From Micromonospora pisi (GTDB taxonomy: Bacteria; Actinomycetota; Actinomycetes; Mycobacteriales; Micromonosporaceae), in the NCBI RefSeq assembly GCF_003633685.1, contig NZ_RBKT01000001.1, positions 6,200,001-6,264,000 of the forward strand: DNA of 64,000 nucleotides, given 5' to 3'. Shown here in pieces: positions 45,160-53,967 of this stretch; position 1 is the stretch's first letter; each line of letters starts with the position of its first letter. The notes beneath the pieces are model-generated. The model searched no databases and had not been told where the DNA came from. It worked only from the letters and a program-made list of their open reading frames with translations. Made by a program: the position numbers and the translations under genes.

Positions 45160-46155
45160 TCAGAGCGTCGCGGAGAGGGCCTTGACCGGCATCTTCAGCT
45201 CGTCGAGCAGGGCCAGGTCGGCGTCGGCCGGACGACCGAGCGTGGTCAGGTAGTTGCCCACGATCACCGCGTTGATGCCGCCGAGCAGCCCGTCGCGGGT
45301 ACCGAGGTCGCCCAGGGTGATCTCCCGGCCGCCGGCGAACCGGAGGATCGTACGCGGCATCGCCAGCCGGAACGCCGCGATCGCCCGCAGCGCGTCCTTC
45401 CCCTCCACCACCGGCTGGTCACCCAGCGGGGTGCCCGGACGCGGGTTGAGGAAGTTCAACGGCACCTCGTGCGGGTTCAGTTCGGCGAGCTGTACGGCGA
45501 ACTCGGCCCGCTGCTCCACCGACTCGCCCAGCCCCAGGATGCCGCCGCAGCAGACCTCCATGCCGGACTCGCGCACCATCCGCAGGGTCTCCCAACGCTC
45601 CTCGAAGGAGTGCGTGGTGACCACGTTCGGGAAGTACGACCGGCAGGTTTCCAGGTTGTGGTTGTAACGGTGCACGCCCATGTCGACCAGTTCGTCGACC
45701 TGCTCCTGGCTGAGCATGCCGAGCGAGGCGGCGACCTGGATGTCGACCTCGGCCTTGATCGCGGCCACACCCTCGCGCATCTGCTTCATCAGCCGCGCGT
45801 CCGGGCCGCGTACCGCCGCGACGATGCAGAACTCGGTCGCACCGGTCTTCGCCGTCTGCTTAGCCGCCTCGACCAGCGACGGGATGTCCAGCCAGACCGA
45901 ACGTACCGGCGAGGCGAAAAGTCCGGACTGGGAGCAGAAGTGGCAGTCCTCGGGGCAACCGCCGGTCTTCAGCGAGACGATTCCCTCGACCTCCACCTCC
46001 GGACCACACCAGCGCATCCGCACGTCGTGGGCGAGTTGCAGGGCGGCGGGCAGGTGCTCGTCGGGAAGGCGCAGTACGGCGAGCACACCGGCCTCGTCGA
46101 GGCCGACGCCTTCACCGAGCACCTGGGCACGCGCCTGGTCGAGGATCTCTGGCAT
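45160..46155 (-). CDS. bioB: Biotin synthase
   Basis: 331 residues, ATG start. Radical SAM enzyme: the [4Fe-4S] motif [14 protein letters not shown] (C-x3-C-x2-C, near residue 67), SAM-binding [43 protein letters not shown] (Cys ligands of the second cluster) and [11 protein letters not shown]. It inserts sulfur into dethiobiotin, the last step of biotin synthesis. Divergent from bioF across 257 bp of shared regulatory DNA, in which I see no clear BirA- or BioQ-type operator. Confidence 0.96.
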   Translation of the reverse strand: MPEILDQARAQVLGEGVGLDEAGVLAVLRLPDEHLPAALQLAHDVRMRWCGPEVEVEGIVSLKTGGCPEDCHFCSQSGLFASPVRSVWLDIPSLVEAAKQTAKTGATEFCIVAAVRGPDARLMKQMREGVAAIKAEVDIQVAASLGMLSQEQVDELVDMGVHRYNHNLETCRSYFPNVVTTHSFEERWETLRMVRESGMEVCCGGILGLGESVEQRAEFAVQLAELNPHEVPLNFLNPRPGTPLGDQPVVEGKDALRAIAAFRLAMPRTILRFAGGREITLGDLGTRDGLLGGINAVIVGNYLTTLGRPADADLALLDELKMPVKALSATL

Positions 46156-46412
46156 GGTCGTACCCTACAAGGCGGTTCGAGCATCGATGGGAGCCGCCGG
46201 CCGCTGCCGTGACCGTGTCCACCGGCTCCCGTCGCGCGGCGGTGCCGCGCGAACCGGCTAGGGTGACCGTCGCCTGTCGCCGGTGGCCGGGAACGCCCCC
46301 TGGCGTACCGGCCCGCCGCCCGGGTCGGTCCCGGCCGAAGTGGTAATTTTCGCCGGTCGGGCCGGTTCCGTCAGGGCGGCTGGGCGGGCGGACGGGGAGA
46401 CGAGGAGTCGAC

Positions 46413-47549
46413 GTGGCGAGCTGGCTGGAAGCGCTGGACCGGCGTGCCCAGCTACGTGCCAAGGCGGGCCTGACCCGACGGCTGCGCCCCCGGGGCGCGA
46501 CCGATCCGGTGGTCGACCTCGCCGGCAACGACTACCTGGGGCTCGCCCACCATCCGGCGGTCACCGTCGCGGCCACCGAGGCGCTGCGGACGTACGGGCT
46601 GGGCGCCACCGGTTCCCGGCTGGTCCGGGGTTCGACCGACCTGCACTCCGCGCTGGAGCGGGCCCTGGCCGACTGGTTCGGTGCCACCCGCGCGCTCGTC
46701 TACTCCTCCGGTTACCTGGCCAACCTCGGCGCCGTACGCGCCCTGGTCCGCCCCCGTACGCTGCTCGTCTCCGACGCGCACAACCACGCCTCGTTGATCG
46801 ACGGTTGCCGGCTCTCCGGTGCCCAGACCGTGGTCACCCCGCACGCTGACGTGGCCGCCGTGGAGGAAGCCCTGGCGGCGGCACCGGGCCGGCCGGCGGT
46901 GGTCGTCACCGAGTCGGTCTTCTCGGTCGACGGCGACCTCGCCCCGCTGGCCCGGCTGCACGAGGTGGCCCGCCGACACGGTGCGCTGCTGCTCGTCGAC
47001 GACGCGCACGCGGTCGGCGTACGCGGTCCGGGCGGGGCCGGCGCGGTGGTCGAGGCAGGGCTCGCCGGCGCGCCCGACGTGGTGATCACCGCCACCCTGT
47101 CGAAGGCGCTGGGTGGGGCCGGGGGTGTGGTCGCCGGTCCGGCGGAGCTGATCCGGCACCTGGTGGAGACCGGCCGCACCTTCATCTACGACACCGCCCT
47201 GCCCCCGGCGGTCGCGGCGGGCGTACTCGCCGCCGTGGAACTGGCCCGGGACGGTGATGCCCTCCGGGAGGAGCTGGCCGACCGCGCCGCCGCCGCCGTG
47301 CGTCACCTCGGCCGGGCCGGGCTGGACGTGTCGACCCCGGCCGCCGCAGTGGTCTCGGTGACCGCCCCCGGTCCCGAGGCGGCCGCCGCCTGGGCCGCCG
47401 ACTGCCTCGACTGGGGCGTGGCGGTCGGCTGTTTCCGCCCGCCCTCCACCCCCGACACCCGCTCGCGGCTGCGGCTGACGGTCAACGTCGGTGTGCCGCG
47501 CGCCGAGTTCGACCGCGCCCTGGACGTGATCGTGGAATGTGCCCCGTGA
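46413..47549 (+). CDS. bioF: 8-amino-7-oxononanoate synthase
   Basis: 378 residues, GTG start after a GACGAGGAGT site. PLP-dependent alpha-oxoamine synthase: DLAGNDYLGLAHHP (near residue 36), GLGATGSRLVRGSTDLHSALE, ESVFSVDGDLAPL, LLVDDAHAVGVRG, and the PLP Lys in ITATLSKALGG (near 230). RTFIYDTALPPAVA completes the site. It condenses pimeloyl thioester with alanine. bioD follows at 40 bp; bioA was not found in this window. Confidence 0.95.
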   Translation: MASWLEALDRRAQLRAKAGLTRRLRPRGATDPVVDLAGNDYLGLAHHPAVTVAATEALRTYGLGATGSRLVRGSTDLHSALERALADWFGATRALVYSSGYLANLGAVRALVRPRTLLVSDAHNHASLIDGCRLSGAQTVVTPHADVAAVEEALAAAPGRPAVVVTESVFSVDGDLAPLARLHEVARRHGALLLVDDAHAVGVRGPGGAGAVVEAGLAGAPDVVITATLSKALGGAGGVVAGPAELIRHLVETGRTFIYDTALPPAVAAGVLAAVELARDGDALREELADRAAAAVRHLGRAGLDVSTPAAAVVSVTAPGPEAAAAWAADCLDWGVAVGCFRPPSTPDTRSRLRLTVNVGVPRAEFDRALDVIVECAP

Positions 47550-47589
47550 CCGCCAACCCGCGCGGTTGCCCGATCAAGGAGGGTGCCCG

Positions 47590-48321
47590 GTGAGCGACAC
47601 CTCGTGGCGTGGCCCGATCCTGGTCACCGGCACCGACACCGATGTCGGCAAGACGGTGGTCACGGCGGCGATCACCGCCGCCGCGCAGGCGGCCGGACTC
47701 CGGGTCGCGGTGATCAAACCCGGTCAGACCGGTACGGTCACCGGCGCCCCGTCCGACATCGACACGGTCAACCGGTTGGCCGCCCCGCTGACCGCCCGTA
47801 CCCTGGCGAACTTCCCCGAACCGCTCGCCCCGCTGGCAGCGGCGAGGGTGGCGGCGATGGAGCCGCTGGAGCTCTACACGGTGGTCGACGCGGTACGCGC
47901 GGAGACCGACAAGCACGACCTGGTGCTGGTCGAGGGGGCCGGCGGGCTGCTCGTCCCGATGGGCGTACGCCCCTCCGGTGAGCCGTGGACCGTCGCCGAC
48001 CTTGCGGTGTCGCTCGGTGCACCGGCGGTGGTGGTGGCCCGCGCCGGGCTGGGCACGCTCAACCACACCGCGCTCACCCTGGAGGCGTTGGAGCGGCGGG
48101 CGGTGCCGGCCGGGGTGGTGCTCGGCGCCTGGCCGAACGAGCCCGAGCTGGTGCACTGGGCCAACCTGAGCGAGCTGGTGCCGAACATGGTCGGCGCGTT
48201 GCCCGACGGGGCCGGGACGATGGATCCGGGTGTCTTCCGGCGCTCCGCTCCGGGCTGGCTCACCCCGGCGCTCTACGGTGTCCTCGACGACTGGCGGACC
48301 TGGGCCGACGACGTCCACTGA
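47590..48321 (+). CDS. bioD: ATP-dependent dethiobiotin synthetase
   Basis: 243 residues; the GTG at 47590 has a GGAGGG site 6 nt upstream. P-loop LVTGTDTDVGKTVVTAAI (near residue 16), substrate-binding VIKPGQTG, and VLVEGAGGLLVPMG (near 118) are intact. GVVLGAWPNEPEL is the nucleotide-base region. It closes the ureido ring of dethiobiotin from DAPA, CO2 and ATP. Cotranscribed with bioF. Confidence 0.94.
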   Translation: MSDTSWRGPILVTGTDTDVGKTVVTAAITAAAQAAGLRVAVIKPGQTGTVTGAPSDIDTVNRLAAPLTARTLANFPEPLAPLAAARVAAMEPLELYTVVDAVRAETDKHDLVLVEGAGGLLVPMGVRPSGEPWTVADLAVSLGAPAVVVARAGLGTLNHTALTLEALERRAVPAGVVLGAWPNEPELVHWANLSELVPNMVGALPDGAGTMDPGVFRRSAPGWLTPALYGVLDDWRTWADDVH

Positions 48322-48435
48322 CCGACGACTGGCGGCCCCGGGCCGAGGGCGGCCGGTCACCGACGACCAGCCGTCGGGGGTGGCACCTGACTTTCGTCGG
48401 TGATGCCGCAGCTCACCGCCGCGTAACCTGGCGGC

Positions 48436-50043
48436 GTGGTCGCTTGGTGGCGTGGCTTGGCGCAGCGACGGCGGACGTTCCTGCTGGATCTGCTCCTCTG
48501 GGCGGCGCTCGCCGCGCCGATCGTCTGGGCCCTGGGCACCCCGCCGTGCCGACCCTTCGACGAGGTGCTGCTGGTCGTCGAACCGCTCCTGCTCGGTGTC
48601 GCGGTGGCGGTCGGCCGCCGCTGGCCGCTGGTCTCGCTGATCCTGGTCGTCGTGCCGACCATGCGGGACGGCAACTTCCTCTTCGCGATCCCGGTGATGA
48701 GCTATCTCACCGGCCTGCGGATGGCCCGCGCCCGGCCGGCGGTGCTCGTCTTCACGGTGATCGGGGTCGGCGGCAGTGCACTGAACCTCTGGGCCTTCCG
48801 CAGCGGCCTGGCCACCTGGTTCCTGCTCGCCACCATGCTGCTCTTCGCCGGTGTCTTTCCCTGGCTGCTGGGCCGGTACCGGCGGCAGCAGGGTGAGCTG
48901 GTCCGGGCCGGCTGGGCCCAGGCCGAGCTGCTCGAACGGGAGCAGGCCGGGGTGGCCGAGCGGGTCCGGATGCGGGAGCGGGCCCGGATCGCCCAGGACA
49001 TGCACGACTCGCTCGGACACGACCTGAGCCTGATCGCGCTGCGGGCCGGGGCGCTGGAGCTCGCCCCCGGCCTCGACGACCGGCACCGGCTGGCCGCCGG
49101 CGAACTGCGGGCCAGCGTCGGCGCCGCCACCGACCGGCTGCGCGAGATCATCGGCCTGCTCCGCGAAGACGCCGGTACGGCACCGACCCGTCCGGCCGAC
49201 GAGGGCGTCGCCGAACTGGTCGACCGGGCCGGCGCCGCCGGTATGGCGGTCCGCCTGCGGTGGCGGGAGCAGTCCGGGCCGTTGCCGGCCGAGGAGTTGC
49301 CGTTACTGGTCGGCCGGGCGGTGCACCGGGTGGTGCAGGAAGCGCTGACCAACGCCGCCCGGTACGCCCCGGGCGCACCGGTGACGGTCGAGGTCGACCG
49401 GACGACGGAGTGGATCGGCGTACGGATCCGCAACGCTCCCGCCCCGGCCGGTCCGCTGCCCGTACCGGTGTCGGCCGGCACCGGCCTGCTCGGCCTGCGC
49501 GAGCGGGTACGGCTCGCCGGTGGCACCCTGACCGCCGGGCCGGGTGCCGGCGGTTTCGAGGTGACCGCCCGGATCCCGCTGGTCGCGGACCCGCTGGCCG
49601 GCGACTCACTGGTCGAGGACCCACGGGTGGGCGACTCGCTGGTCGGCGACCGGGATGCCTCGGCGCCGGCGGCCGTCCGGTCCGCGTCGGCCGACCGCCT
49701 CCGGGTACAGCGCCGTCAGGTGCGGCGCAGCCTGACGGTGGCGGTCACCGCACCGGTGGCGATCGCCGCCATGCTGTCCCTGGTCTACTACCCGTTCGTC
49801 ACCTTCGACTCGGTACTGCACCGGACGGAGTTCGAGCGGCTGCGGGTCGGTGCGTCGCGTACGGAGCTGACCCGGGTGTTGCCCGGCCGGCAGGCGCGGG
49901 GCCTGGCCGAGAACGCTCCGTCGGCTCCGACCGGCGCCGAGTGCGAGTTCTACACCGATGGCAACTTCCCCCTGGCCCTGCCCGCGTACCGGCTCTGCTT
50001 CGTGGACGGGCGGCTGGTGGCGAAGGACGAACTGCCCGGCTGA
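48436..50043 (+). CDS. HisKA_3 sensor kinase with unusual C-terminal membrane/extracytoplasmic extension
   Basis: 535 residues, GTG start. Four to five N-terminal helices (about 15-150), then RMRERARIAQDMHDSLGHDLSLIALRAGAL (phosphoacceptor His near 190), LVGRAVHRVVQEALTNAARYAPG and AGTGLLGLRERVRLAGGTLTAGPGAGGFEV (ATP domain, to about 395). Unlike typical members it continues: an acidic linker with repeated DSLV (ADPLAGDSLVEDPRVGDSLVGD), a further helix (VAVTAPVAIAAMLSLVYYPFV) and a compact last domain (FERLRVGASRTELTRVLPG...ECEFYTDGNFPLALPAYRLCFVDGRLVAKDEL). That domain looks like a BamE/SmpA- or BLIP-like fold with two Cys. The response regulator follows at 55 bp. Confidence 0.88.
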   Translation: MVAWWRGLAQRRRTFLLDLLLWAALAAPIVWALGTPPCRPFDEVLLVVEPLLLGVAVAVGRRWPLVSLILVVVPTMRDGNFLFAIPVMSYLTGLRMARARPAVLVFTVIGVGGSALNLWAFRSGLATWFLLATMLLFAGVFPWLLGRYRRQQGELVRAGWAQAELLEREQAGVAERVRMRERARIAQDMHDSLGHDLSLIALRAGALELAPGLDDRHRLAAGELRASVGAATDRLREIIGLLREDAGTAPTRPADEGVAELVDRAGAAGMAVRLRWREQSGPLPAEELPLLVGRAVHRVVQEALTNAARYAPGAPVTVEVDRTTEWIGVRIRNAPAPAGPLPVPVSAGTGLLGLRERVRLAGGTLTAGPGAGGFEVTARIPLVADPLAGDSLVEDPRVGDSLVGDRDASAPAAVRSASADRLRVQRRQVRRSLTVAVTAPVAIAAMLSLVYYPFVTFDSVLHRTEFERLRVGASRTELTRVLPGRQARGLAENAPSAPTGAECEFYTDGNFPLALPAYRLCFVDGRLVAKDELPG

Positions 50044-50098
50044 CCGCCCCCGTACGGCGGCAGCCGCTGACGACGAAACGCGTGAACGAGGAGATGTG

Positions 50099-50755
50099 AT
50101 GATCCCGGTCCTGCTGGCCGACGACGAGGCGATGATCCGGGCCGGGGTACGGGCGATTCTGGCCACCGACCCGGAGATCGACGTGGTGGCCGAGGCGGGG
50201 GACGGGCGCGAGGCGGTCGAGCTGGTCCGTGCCCACCGGCCCCGGGTCGCGTTGCTGGACATCCGGATGCCCCGGCTCGACGGGCTGGCGGCCGGGGCCG
50301 AGATCCGTCGCCTGGTGCCGGAAACCGAGGTGGTCATGCTGACCACGTTCGGCGAGGACGACTACATCGCCCGGGCCCTCGGCGACGGAGCCAGCGGCTT
50401 CCTGCTGAAGTCCGGCGACCCCCGGGAGCTGATCGCCGGGGTACGGGCGGTGGCGGGCGGCGGGGCGTACCTCTCGCCGAGGGTGGCCCGGCGGGTGCTC
50501 GAGCTCGGCGGGGGTCGGATGGGGAAGCGACCGGCCGCCCGGGAACTGACCGGCGGGCTCACCGAGCGGGAACGTGAGGTGCTGGCCCTGGTCGGCGCCG
50601 GGTTGTCGAACGCGGAGATAGGGCGGCGGCTCTTCCTGGTCGAGGGGACGGTGAAGGGTTACCTCAGCTCGATCTTCACCCGGCTCGGGGTACGCAACCG
50701 GGTGCAGGCGGCGATCGTCGCGTACGAGGCGGGTCTGGTCGACGGCGACGCCTGA
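50099..50755 (+). CDS. NarL/LuxR-type response regulator
   Basis: 218 residues from the ATG at 50099 after a GAGGAG site. Receiver: VLLADDEAMIRAG, phosphorylated Asp in VALLDIRMPRLDG (near residue 54), VMLTTFGEDDYIARAL and FLLKSGDPREL. LuxR HTH: LTEREREVLALVGAGLSNAEIGRRLFLVEGTVKGYLSSIFTRLGVRNRVQAAIVAYEAGL. Partner of the preceding kinase; the ABC genes downstream on the opposite strand are a plausible but unproven target. Confidence 0.94.
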   Translation: MIPVLLADDEAMIRAGVRAILATDPEIDVVAEAGDGREAVELVRAHRPRVALLDIRMPRLDGLAAGAEIRRLVPETEVVMLTTFGEDDYIARALGDGASGFLLKSGDPRELIAGVRAVAGGGAYLSPRVARRVLELGGGRMGKRPAARELTGGLTEREREVLALVGAGLSNAEIGRRLFLVEGTVKGYLSSIFTRLGVRNRVQAAIVAYEAGLVDGDA

Positions 50756-50771
50756 CCCACCGGCGGACGCC

Positions 50772-50827
50772 CCCGCCCCCGCCCCGCCCCGTCCCGTCGA
50801 CGGATCGCTCGGCGGAGCGGGGGCGGG
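50772..50827. terminator. Bidirectional G/C hairpin
   Basis: CCCGCCCCCGC (50772-50782) pairs with GCGGGGGCGGG (50817-50827). It fills the gap between the convergent response regulator and ABC permease genes. Confidence 0.55.
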
Positions 50828-50831
50828 AGGA

Positions 50832-51677
50832 TCAGGCGTCGCGGCGGCGCAGCACCGTGTGACCGGCGAGCAGCGCCAGCAGCACCCAGCCGACGAGCAC
50901 GACCAGGCCCACCACCGGCGGGTACGGGTCGGTGTCGCCGCGCAGGAAGTGCAGCCCGGCGGTGCCGGGCAGGGCGTCGGCGATCCGGTTGACGATCGTG
51001 ACGTCGCTCAGCCCCAGCGTCGCCGGCACCACGGTCAGGATCAGGAAGACCGAGGTCAGGGTGGCGACGGCGCTGCGCAGCGCCGCACCGACACCGAGGG
51101 TGAATACGCTGATCAGCGCCAGGTACGCCGCGACCCCGAGCGCGTCCCCGATGGTCTCGGGCAGGTCGAACCGGCCCCAGTCACCGAGGATCGGGTCGGC
51201 GACCGCCGCGCCGAGCGCTCCGAGCAGCACACCGAGCACGAGGGTCACGCCGCCGACGACGGTGGTCTTGGCGAGGATGACGTGCCCCCGGGACGGGGTC
51301 CACTGCAGGGTGGCCCGGATGGTGCCGGTGGCGTACTCGGCGGTGATCACGAGAATCGCCATGGCGAGCACGGCGAACTGGGTCAGTTCGAGCGAGTCGA
51401 CGGCGATCCGGCCGAGTGCGACGACGCCCTGGTCGTTGGCGGCATCGGTGTCGGTGTTGCTGTTCCGTACGTAGATCGCCAGCTGGGCCGAGGCCGCCGC
51501 CATCAGCAGGACGCTGGCGAGCAGGGCCCACCAGACCGAGCGGACCGACCAGAGTTTGGTCCACTCGCTGGCGATCGCGCCACCCAGCCCGCCGCCGCTC
51601 GGGTTGCCCCGGTTGGTGGTCACGTCCGCGCTGGTCACTGTCGATCCGCCGGGCCGCCGGGCGTTCACGGTGCTCAC
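50832..51677 (-). CDS. ABC-2 type transporter permease
   Basis: 281 residues; the GTG overlaps the ATPase stop (GTGA). A 35-residue disordered N-terminus precedes six hydrophobic helices: LLASVLLMAAASAQLAIYV, LTQFAVLAMAILVITAEYATGTIRATL, HVILAKTTVVGGVTLVLGVLLGALGAAV, ALGVAAYLALISVFTLGVGAAL, VATLTSVFLILTVVPATLGL and VVGLVVLVGWVLLALLAGHTVL. The IRATLQWTPSRGHVILAK segment is typical of the ABC-2 permeases paired with single-domain ATPases in export or resistance systems. Confidence 0.9.
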   Translation of the reverse strand: MSTVNARRPGGSTVTSADVTTNRGNPSGGGLGGAIASEWTKLWSVRSVWWALLASVLLMAAASAQLAIYVRNSNTDTDAANDQGVVALGRIAVDSLELTQFAVLAMAILVITAEYATGTIRATLQWTPSRGHVILAKTTVVGGVTLVLGVLLGALGAAVADPILGDWGRFDLPETIGDALGVAAYLALISVFTLGVGAALRSAVATLTSVFLILTVVPATLGLSDVTIVNRIADALPGTAGLHFLRGDTDPYPPVVGLVVLVGWVLLALLAGHTVLRRRDA

Positions 51678-52627
51678 ATCGCCTCGGGTCGGGCGGGTTC
51701 CGGCGACTGACGTCCCGCCGGGGCGGTGTATTCGAGGCTGGTCGAGGTGAGTTCCAGGTACGCCTGTTCCAGGGACGCCTCGCGGGCGCTCAGCTCGTGC
51801 AGTCGTACGCCGAGTTCGTGGGCCAGGTCGCCGACCAGCGCGACATCGGCGCCGGAGATCAGCAACTCCTCGGCGTCGACCGTCTCGACGGTGACCGCCA
51901 GCGCGACCAGCCGGTTGCGCAGCGCCGCGAGCCCGACCGGTTGGGGGCTGCGCACCCGGACGGCGCCCCGTGAGCTGCCCGCGATCACCTCGGCGACCGG
52001 GGCGTCGACGATCAGCCGGCCCTTGCCGATCACCACCAGTTGGTCGGCGGTGAGCTGCATCTCGCTCATCAGGTGACTGGAGACGAAGACCGTACGTCCC
52101 TCGGCGGCGAGGGTCCGCATGAGCTGGCGGATCCAGCGCACCCCGTCCGGGTCGAGTCCGTTCACCGGCTCGTCGAACATCAGCACCCCGGGGTCGCCGA
52201 GCAGGGCACCGGCGATGCCGAGCCGTTGCCCCATGCCGAGGGAGAAGGTGCCGGCCCGCTTGCCGGCGACACCGGTCAGGCCGACCGTGGCCAGCACCTC
52301 GTCGACCCGGCGCGCGGGAATGCCGTTACTGCGGGCCATCGCGAGCAGGTGCGCCCGCGCGGTCCGACCCGGGTGGACCGCCTTCGCGTCGAGCAGTGCC
52401 CCGACCCGGCGCAGCGGGTGCCGCAGGCTCGCGTACGCCTCCCCGTCGACCAGGGCGGTTCCGGCGTCAGGTCGGTCCAGGCCGAGGACCATCCGCATGG
52501 TGGTGGACTTGCCGGCGCCGTTCGGGCCGAGAAAGCCGGTGACCCGCCCCGGTGCGATCTCCAGGGTGAGGTTGTCGACGGCTGTCGCGGCGCCGAAGCG
52601 CTTTGTCAGCCCGGTTAACGTGATCAT
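51674..52627 (-). CDS. ABC transporter ATP-binding protein
   Basis: 317 residues, ATG start. Walker A GPNGAGKST (near residue 37), Q-loop region VGALLDAK, signature SLGMGQRLGIAGALLG (near 130), Walker B VLMFDEPVNGLDPDG (near 152) and switch His in VFVSSHLMSEM. After the ATPase domain a C-terminal extension of about 100 residues (VRVRSPQPVGLAALRNRLV...LEQAYLELTSTSLEY) is typical of the DrrA/CcmA-like exporters. Substrate unknown; convergent with a two-component system. Confidence 0.93.
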   Translation of the reverse strand: MITLTGLTKRFGAATAVDNLTLEIAPGRVTGFLGPNGAGKSTTMRMVLGLDRPDAGTALVDGEAYASLRHPLRRVGALLDAKAVHPGRTARAHLLAMARSNGIPARRVDEVLATVGLTGVAGKRAGTFSLGMGQRLGIAGALLGDPGVLMFDEPVNGLDPDGVRWIRQLMRTLAAEGRTVFVSSHLMSEMQLTADQLVVIGKGRLIVDAPVAEVIAGSSRGAVRVRSPQPVGLAALRNRLVALAVTVETVDAEELLISGADVALVGDLAHELGVRLHELSAREASLEQAYLELTSTSLEYTAPAGRQSPEPARPEAM

Positions 52628-52755
52628 GGAGCCTCCCTGGGGGTTTCCCCCGTCGTGGTGGCTTCAAGGTAGAAATCACGCCGGGTCCGGCGAACCGCCC
52701 GATCGGCAGCACCCCGTACCGACCTTCGTCAGCTCACACCGCCACGGCAGGTGTT

Positions 52756-52803
52756 AGGAAGGGCCCCTTATACATCGGAATCCGATAACAAGGGGCCCTT
52801 CCT
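52756..52803. repeat. 48-bp double-hairpin element of AGGAAGGGCCCCTT type
   Basis: AGGAAGGGCCCCTT (52756-52769) and AAGGGGCCCTTCCT (52790-52803) are perfect 14-bp inverted repeats. Inside them ATCGGA (52774-52779) and TCCGAT (52781-52786) form a second hairpin with a single-base loop. Similar GTTAGGAAGGGGCCC... elements recur in Micromonospora genomes to my knowledge. The cytochrome P450 stop codon lies in the left arm, so the element encodes the enzyme's last residues. Confidence 0.75.
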
Positions 52804-53958
52804 TACCACCAGGGCGTCGGGCATGCGGAAGGAGAGGTTGTCGGGGCACCAGGGGGCGCGTACGACGGTGACGTCGTGGAGCAGGGGAGCGGTCTGCGCC
52901 ACCACCACGGCGGCTTCCATCCGGGTGAGCTGGGCGCCGATGCAGCGGTGGGCGCCGGCGCCGAACGCGAGGTGTCGGCGGGATCCCGGCTGACCGGGCC
53001 GGAACTCCTCCGGCTCGGCGACCACCGCCGGGTCCCGGCCGGCCCGGGCGAGCCACAGTACGACGCTGCGCCCGGCCGGTACGTCGACCCCGCCGAGGGT
53101 GGTGTCCCGGGCGGCCACCCGCCGCCAGGTGACGATCGGCGGCTCCAGCCGCAACCCCTCCTCGACCACGTCGGCGATCTCGACCGTGCCGTCGGCGAGC
53201 CCACGTCGCACCTCTGGTTCGGCGGTGAGCCGGTGCAGCAGCAGGGTGAGGAACTGCGAGGTGGTCTCCTGGCCGGCGACGAGCAGGAAGAAGAGGGCGC
53301 CGACCACCACATCGGACGCGTGTCCGGCGTCGCGCAGCCGCGCGGCGAGCCCGGAGCCGGTCGCCGCGAAGTCGCGCAGCACGGTGTGGAAACGGCCGAC
53401 GATCTCGGCCAGGGTCTGTTGCCGTTCGGTGTCGACCGGGGCCCAGAAGAGTTCCAGCGCGGCCCGGGTGAACTCCTTGACCACCTCTACCCGGGTGTCG
53501 GGCAGGTCGACCAGCCGGGCCAGGACCAGCAGCGGAAGGTCGGCGGCGAGGTCGGCGTAGAGGTCGACCGGGTGGCCGGCGGCGAGGTCGGCGGCGAGCC
53601 GGGCGACCCGGGTACGGACCACCCCGGTCAACCACTCCTGCTGCTCGGCGACCCGCTTCGGATGCAGGGCGTCGGCGACGATGGCGCGGATCGCCGGGTG
53701 GCTGTGCCCGCTGTTGTTGGCCAGTGTCGGTGGCAGCCGGAACCCGTAGCCGGCGAGGATCCGCAGGGCGGCGACCGGCATCGGGCTCATCGCGTCGAGC
53801 GCGTTGTCCGGCCGGTACGTTTCCGGGTCGGCGAGGACCTGACGGACGAGCGCGTGCCGGGTCACCACCAGATGGTCGACGTCGATGTGGTCGGCGACGG
53901 TCGCGACGTCCGGCCATTGCCGGTCCACGGCTCCCGCGGCCCAGCTGCGGAACAACAC
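52768..53958 (-). CDS. Cytochrome P450
   Basis: 396 residues, GTG start. I-helix LVAGQETTSQFL with the Gly-x-Glu-Thr proton relay (near residue 235), E-x-x-R in VEEGLRLEPPIV (near 272), and heme-binding loop FGAGAHRCIGAQL with axial Cys (near 342) are intact. The last residues (RKGPLLSDSDV) are translated from the repeat at 52756. Bacterial soluble CYP; its ferredoxin partners and substrate cannot be deduced. A methyltransferase-like gene ends 9 bp upstream on the same strand and may be cotranscribed. Confidence 0.92.
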   Translation of the reverse strand: MLFRSWAAGAVDRQWPDVATVADHIDVDHLVVTRHALVRQVLADPETYRPDNALDAMSPMPVAALRILAGYGFRLPPTLANNSGHSHPAIRAIVADALHPKRVAEQQEWLTGVVRTRVARLAADLAAGHPVDLYADLAADLPLLVLARLVDLPDTRVEVVKEFTRAALELFWAPVDTERQQTLAEIVGRFHTVLRDFAATGSGLAARLRDAGHASDVVVGALFFLLVAGQETTSQFLTLLLHRLTAEPEVRRGLADGTVEIADVVEEGLRLEPPIVTWRRVAARDTTLGGVDVPAGRSVVLWLARAGRDPAVVAEPEEFRPGQPGSRRHLAFGAGAHRCIGAQLTRMEAAVVVAQTAPLLHDVTVVRAPWCPDNLSFRMPDALVVRKGPLLSDSDV

Positions 53959-53967
53959 GCCGTTACG

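Noticed and set aside
45000-48400. Complete biotin operon
   Set aside because: bsaP, bioB, bioF and bioD are present but no bioA is found in the window, so the pathway is incomplete here.
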